This document shows positions 7,128-9,545 of a stretch of 9,545 bases of DNA, piece by piece (position 1 is the first letter of the stretch; every line of letters starts with the position of its first letter). The DNA is from Deltaproteobacteria bacterium. GTDB taxonomy: Bacteria > JAUYMQ01. The notes under the pieces were generated by a model, which was not told where the DNA came from, ran no database searches, and saw nothing but the letters and a program-made list of their open reading frames with translations. The stretch spans positions 1-9,545 of the forward strand of contig JAUYMQ010000131.1 of assembly GCA_030698575.1 (NCBI GenBank). Direction: 5' to 3'. A program made the translations under genes and the position numbers.

Positions 7128-7132
7128 CGGGA

Positions 7133-8287
7133 ATGGCGAAAGGCAACGGAAATCGGCAGGGCATTCGGGTTCTGGTGATCGACGATTCGGCTTACAACCG
7201 CCGGACGATCACGAAGATGCTCGAACGCTCGCCCTTCATCGAGGTCGTGGGAACGGCGAAGGACGGCGAGGAAGGATTGCGCCGCGCGCTGGACCTGCGA
7301 CCGGATCTCGTGACGCTCGATCTCGAAATGCCGAAGCTCGACGGCTTCAGCCTGCTCCGGGTGCTCATGGTGCGGCAGCCCACGCCGGTTCTCGTGGTCA
7401 GCTCGCAGAGCGAGGGGGAGAACGTTTTCAAGGCCCTCGAGCTGGGCGCCGTCGATTTCATCTCGAAGCCCACCCGTGGAATTTCCAGCGAACTCGAAAC
7501 GATCGGGGACGAGCTTGTCGGAAAGGTGCTGTCGATCAAGCAACTCAAGCTCGAAAATGCCCAGCACCAACTTGATTACGCCGCGAGCCGTGTCAGGGAC
7601 GGCGCGAAATGGGCTTCGACGGCGATGGCGGAAAACGCCGCCCAGCCGCGATGGACGCCCGGGGTCTTCAAGTTTTTCGCCATCGGTTCCTCGACGGGCG
7701 GGCCCGGCGCGATCACCTCCATCCTGCGCACCATCCCGGCCGATCTGCCGGCCGCGTTCGTCGTGGCGCAGCACATGCCTCCCGGCTTCACACGGCCCTT
7801 TGCGGAGCGGCTCGACAAGTTCACCGGGCTCGAGGTTCGAGAGGCGAAGGACGGGGATGCCATACGGCCGGGGAGAGTCCTCATCGCGCCAGGCGGGAAG
7901 AACCTGACCCTCGTGCGCCGGGGCACGAAAGTGGTGACAGCCCTGGCCGACAGGGTCGAGAGCGATCTCTACGTTCCCTCGGTGAATGCCCTCCTTTCCT
8001 CGGCTTCGAAGATCTATGGCGGCGACTGTGTAGCCGTGATCCTCACCGGCATGGGTGATGACGGCATGGAAGGCGTGAGGGAGATAAACAAGCGGAACGG
8101 CTTCACGATCGCCGAATCAGAGGAGACCAGCGTTATTTTCGGAATGCCCAAGAAAGTCATCTCGACGGGGGTCGTTGATCGGGTGCTGCCGCTCTGGAAG
8201 ATAAGCGACGCCATCGTCGGCTTTTTCACGCCGCGGGACGATTCCCCGAAAGGCGCGGAGAGATCCGGCGCGGAGGGGTCGCCATGA
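7133..8287 (+). CDS. cheB: CheB, receiver-regulated protein-glutamate methylesterase/deamidase
   Basis: Removes methyl groups from MCP glutamates and can deamidate glutamines; active when its receiver is phosphorylated by CheA. 384 residues, cytoplasmic. The receiver domain (about 11-130) is intact: acidic pair D17-D18 (VLVIDDSA), phospho-acceptor D63 (TLDLEMPKLDG), S90 (VLVVSS) and K112 (FISKPT). A linker of about 130-178 follows. The esterase domain (about 179-366) has nucleophile S187 in AIGSSTGGPGA, H214 in VAQHMPPGFT and D310 in ILTGMGDDGMEG, which match the E. coli S164/H190/D286 triad. The tail (about 367-384) is polar and likely disordered. The last base of the stop is shared with the ATGA start of the coiled-coil/GAF gene, so the two are translationally coupled. 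Unlike the receiver domain of the upstream zinc-ribbon protein, this one should be phosphorylatable. Confidence 0.97.
   Translation: MAKGNGNRQGIRVLVIDDSAYNRRTITKMLERSPFIEVVGTAKDGEEGLRRALDLRPDLVTLDLEMPKLDGFSLLRVLMVRQPTPVLVVSSQSEGENVFKALELGAVDFISKPTRGISSELETIGDELVGKVLSIKQLKLENAQHQLDYAASRVRDGAKWASTAMAENAAQPRWTPGVFKFFAIGSSTGGPGAITSILRTIPADLPAAFVVAQHMPPGFTRPFAERLDKFTGLEVREAKDGDAIRPGRVLIAPGGKNLTLVRRGTKVVTALADRVESDLYVPSVNALLSSASKIYGGDCVAVILTGMGDDGMEGVREINKRNGFTIAESEETSVIFGMPKKVISTGVVDRVLPLWKISDAIVGFFTPRDDSPKGAERSGAEGSP
8272..8276 (+). promoter_or_regulatory. Shine-Dalgarno GGAGG for the coiled-coil/GAF gene, inside 3' cheB
   Basis: GGAGG lies 7 bases before the ATG at 8284 and is the strongest ribosome site in the window. 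It supports the overlapping ATGA start and suggests this protein is made at a rate at least comparable with CheB. Confidence 0.75.
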
Positions 8288-9120
8288 GCGCGCCGAAGCG
8301 GCCCGAAGACAAGGCCCACCAGTTCGACAGGGCTGAGGAATTCCTTCAGATGTTCAAGAAGGGGGCTGAGTTCACCCAGGAGCTGCTGCGCGAGAACGAG
8401 CGGCTTCGCTTCAGGGCGATTGAGATAGAGGAACTGCTCAAGGACCCCGCGCGCAAAGGGTCGGGCAGGGAGGGAGCAAAGCTCATCACGCGGATCGAGG
8501 AGCTCGAAAAGGAACGCCAGGAGCTCCTGAGGAAGTATGAGGAAGTAGAGTCGGAGAACAAGGATTTCGCCAGGCGGTATCTCGAAATAGAGGAGGAGAA
8601 CAACAACCTCGCCAACCTCTATGTCGCCAGCTACCAGCTCCACTCCACGCTCGATTCCGACGAAGTCTTGCAGATCATCATCGAAATCATCATCAACCTG
8701 ATCGGCGCCGAGGTCTTTGCCATCCTCCTGCTCGACGAGAAGACCGGCGAGCTGAAACCGGTCGCCAGCGAGGGCATTGGCAAGGGGGAGATCCCGCCCG
8801 TGCGTCCCGGCGACGGAAGGATCGGCCTGGTGGCGAAGGCGGGCGAGAACTACTTCGCGGAGCACGTTCCCCGGGACGGCCATGTGGATACGAATGAGCC
8901 GATCGTCTGCATCCCGCTGAGCATCAAGAAACACGTCATCGGGGTCATTGTGATCTACAAGCTGCTCCAGCAGAAACCGGAGTTCACGGAGCTGGATCAC
9001 GAGCTTTTCACGCTGCTCGCAGGCCATGCGGCCACGGCAACCTTCGCCTCGCGGCTCTACTCCGAGTCGGAGCGAAAGCTTTCCACCATTCAGGGTTTCA
9101 TCGACCTGCTGACGAAATGA
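8284..9120 (+). CDS. Coiled-coil plus GAF-domain protein, probable chemosensory accessory
   Basis: 278 residues, cytoplasmic, no membrane segment. Residues about 15-118 are strongly helical and charged with heptad character (AEEFLQMFKKGAEFTQELL, then ELEKERQELLRKYEEVES), broken by a short basic Gly/Ser-containing stretch (about 54-64). This predicts a dimeric coiled coil. Residues about 119-265 are a GAF domain: SYQLHSTLDSDEVLQIIIEI entry helix, IGAEVFAILLLDE strand, GDGRIGLVAKAGENYFAEHV, then CIPLSIKKHVIGVIVIYK and the closing ELDHELFTLLAGHAATA helix. GAF domains bind small molecules or mediate dimerisation; no heme, Fe-S or chromophore signature is evident, although C209 lies in the binding-fold strand. 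No kinase, cyclase or output domain follows, so the protein is a sensor/adaptor lacking its own output. Coupling to cheB by ATGA and the following cheY argue for a role in this pathway. Ligand unknown. Confidence 0.88.
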   Translation: MSAPKRPEDKAHQFDRAEEFLQMFKKGAEFTQELLRENERLRFRAIEIEELLKDPARKGSGREGAKLITRIEELEKERQELLRKYEEVESENKDFARRYLEIEEENNNLANLYVASYQLHSTLDSDEVLQIIIEIIINLIGAEVFAILLLDEKTGELKPVASEGIGKGEIPPVRPGDGRIGLVAKAGENYFAEHVPRDGHVDTNEPIVCIPLSIKKHVIGVIVIYKLLQQKPEFTELDHELFTLLAGHAATATFASRLYSESERKLSTIQGFIDLLTK

Positions 9121-9123
9121 GGA

Positions 9124-9161
9124 CGGGCTCGGGCCGCGAAAAGCGACGATCCGGGAGCCCG
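9124..9161 (+). other. GC hairpin just upstream of the cheY ribosome-binding site
   Basis: CGGGCTC (9124-9130) and GAGCCCG (9155-9161) form a perfect 7-bp stem. Inside it, CGC (9135-9137) and GCG (9143-9145) may form a small inner stem with loop GAAAA. It begins 4 bases after the GAF gene stop and ends right before the purine-rich GGGAAGAG that serves cheY. There is no T-tract, so it is not a standard terminator. An mRNA processing or stability element separating cheY from the upstream genes is possible. Confidence 0.45.
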
Positions 9162-9175
9162 ATGGGAAGAGAAAA

Positions 9176-9545
9176 ATGGCCTACAAGATATTGATCGTCG
9201 AGGACTCGCCCACGATGCGCCAGGTGCTCAGCTTCGCCCTGAAGCGGCTCCGGCGGGTCGAGATCGTCGAGGCGCAGGACGGCGTGGACGGCTTGAAAAA
9301 GATCTGCCAGGAAAAATTCGACCTGGCGCTGATCGACATCAACATGCCGCTCATGGACGGTCTCAAGCTCGTGAAGCTCATCAGGAGCGATCCTCGCTGC
9401 AAGGACGTCCCCATTGCGATGATCACGACGGAGTCGGCGCGCGAGGACCGCGAGCGCGCGCTCCATCTCGGCGCCAACGAATATCTCACCAAGCCGGTCG
9501 AGCAGCGGGACATCCTTCGCGTCGCGCGGAAGCTCCTCAAGATCG
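9176..9545 (+). CDS. cheY: Single-domain CheY-type response regulator (3' end outside window)
   Basis: The ATG at 9176, preceded by purine-rich GGGAAGAG, opens a frame that runs to the window end without a stop. It gives 123 residues, about the full length of a CheY receiver. All catalytic positions are present: acidic pair E9-D10 (ILIVEDSPTMR), phospho-acceptor D54 (ALIDINMPLMDG), T84 (PIAMITTES) and K106 (EYLTKP). It should accept phosphate from CheA and act as a diffusible output or phosphate sink. Only a few residues may be missing, or the receiver may be the first domain of a longer protein; the window cannot tell. The opposite strand here also has open frames, but the conserved receiver motifs settle the + strand reading. 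Confidence 0.95.
   Translation, partial: MAYKILIVEDSPTMRQVLSFALKRLRRVEIVEAQDGVDGLKKICQEKFDLALIDINMPLMDGLKLVKLIRSDPRCKDVPIAMITTESAREDRERALHLGANEYLTKPVEQRDILRVARKLLKI

Noticed and set aside
9098-9540. - strand open frames at the right edge (122 and 119 codons)
   Set aside because: The + strand frame from 9176 encodes an unmistakable CheY with all catalytic residues; it merely lacks a stop inside the window.
1-9545. Horizontal transfer, insertion sequence, CRISPR or phage-defence locus
   Set aside because: No transposase, terminal repeats, spacer array or composition break was seen. All genes share orientation, GC-rich codon use and tight coupling.

Overview
The whole window is one co-directional gene cluster for a bacterial chemosensory (Che-like) pathway, all on the + strand and almost gapless. 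It is GC-rich, and the largest non-coding gap is about 55 bases. No rRNA, tRNA, mobile element, CRISPR array or prophage signature was seen. I found no convincing promoter, so transcription most likely enters from upstream of the window.

Layout, left to right: (1) the C-terminal part of a CheW scaffold protein, cut by the window start; (2) a large methyl-accepting chemotaxis protein (MCP) with six predicted membrane segments, overlapping cheW by ATGA; (3) an unusual protein with an N-terminal zinc ribbon, a degenerate receiver domain and a conserved-looking C-terminal helical region; (4) a protein of about 20 HEAT-like repeats whose start overlaps the previous gene; (5) CheR methyltransferase; (6) CheB methylesterase with receiver domain; (7) a coiled-coil plus GAF-domain protein coupled to cheB by ATGA; (8) a single-domain CheY-type receiver, open at the window end.

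How the parts should fit: the MCP would form arrays through CheW with a CheA kinase that is not in the window. CheR and CheB would adjust its methylation, and CheY would carry the phosphoryl signal. The zinc ribbon/pseudo-receiver, HEAT and coiled-coil/GAF proteins are not part of the textbook flagellar set. They sit between or are coupled to the core genes, so they are the best candidates for pathway-specific accessories. Multi-accessory clusters of this kind, and the '[10 protein letters not shown]'-type MCP tip, fit what I know of Deltaproteobacteria-like lineages (Myxococcota, Desulfobacterota and relatives) and of non-flagellar or alternative-function chemosensory systems. The lineage and output assignments are inference from gene style only.

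The most noteworthy sequence-level observations are: exact 28-residue repeats on both arms of the MCP hairpin carrying in-register methylation-like motifs; loss of the usual trimer-contact residues at the MCP tip; a pseudo-receiver lacking the acidic pair and the lysine; and small GC-rich hairpins in every intergenic gap, two with GGA in the loop.
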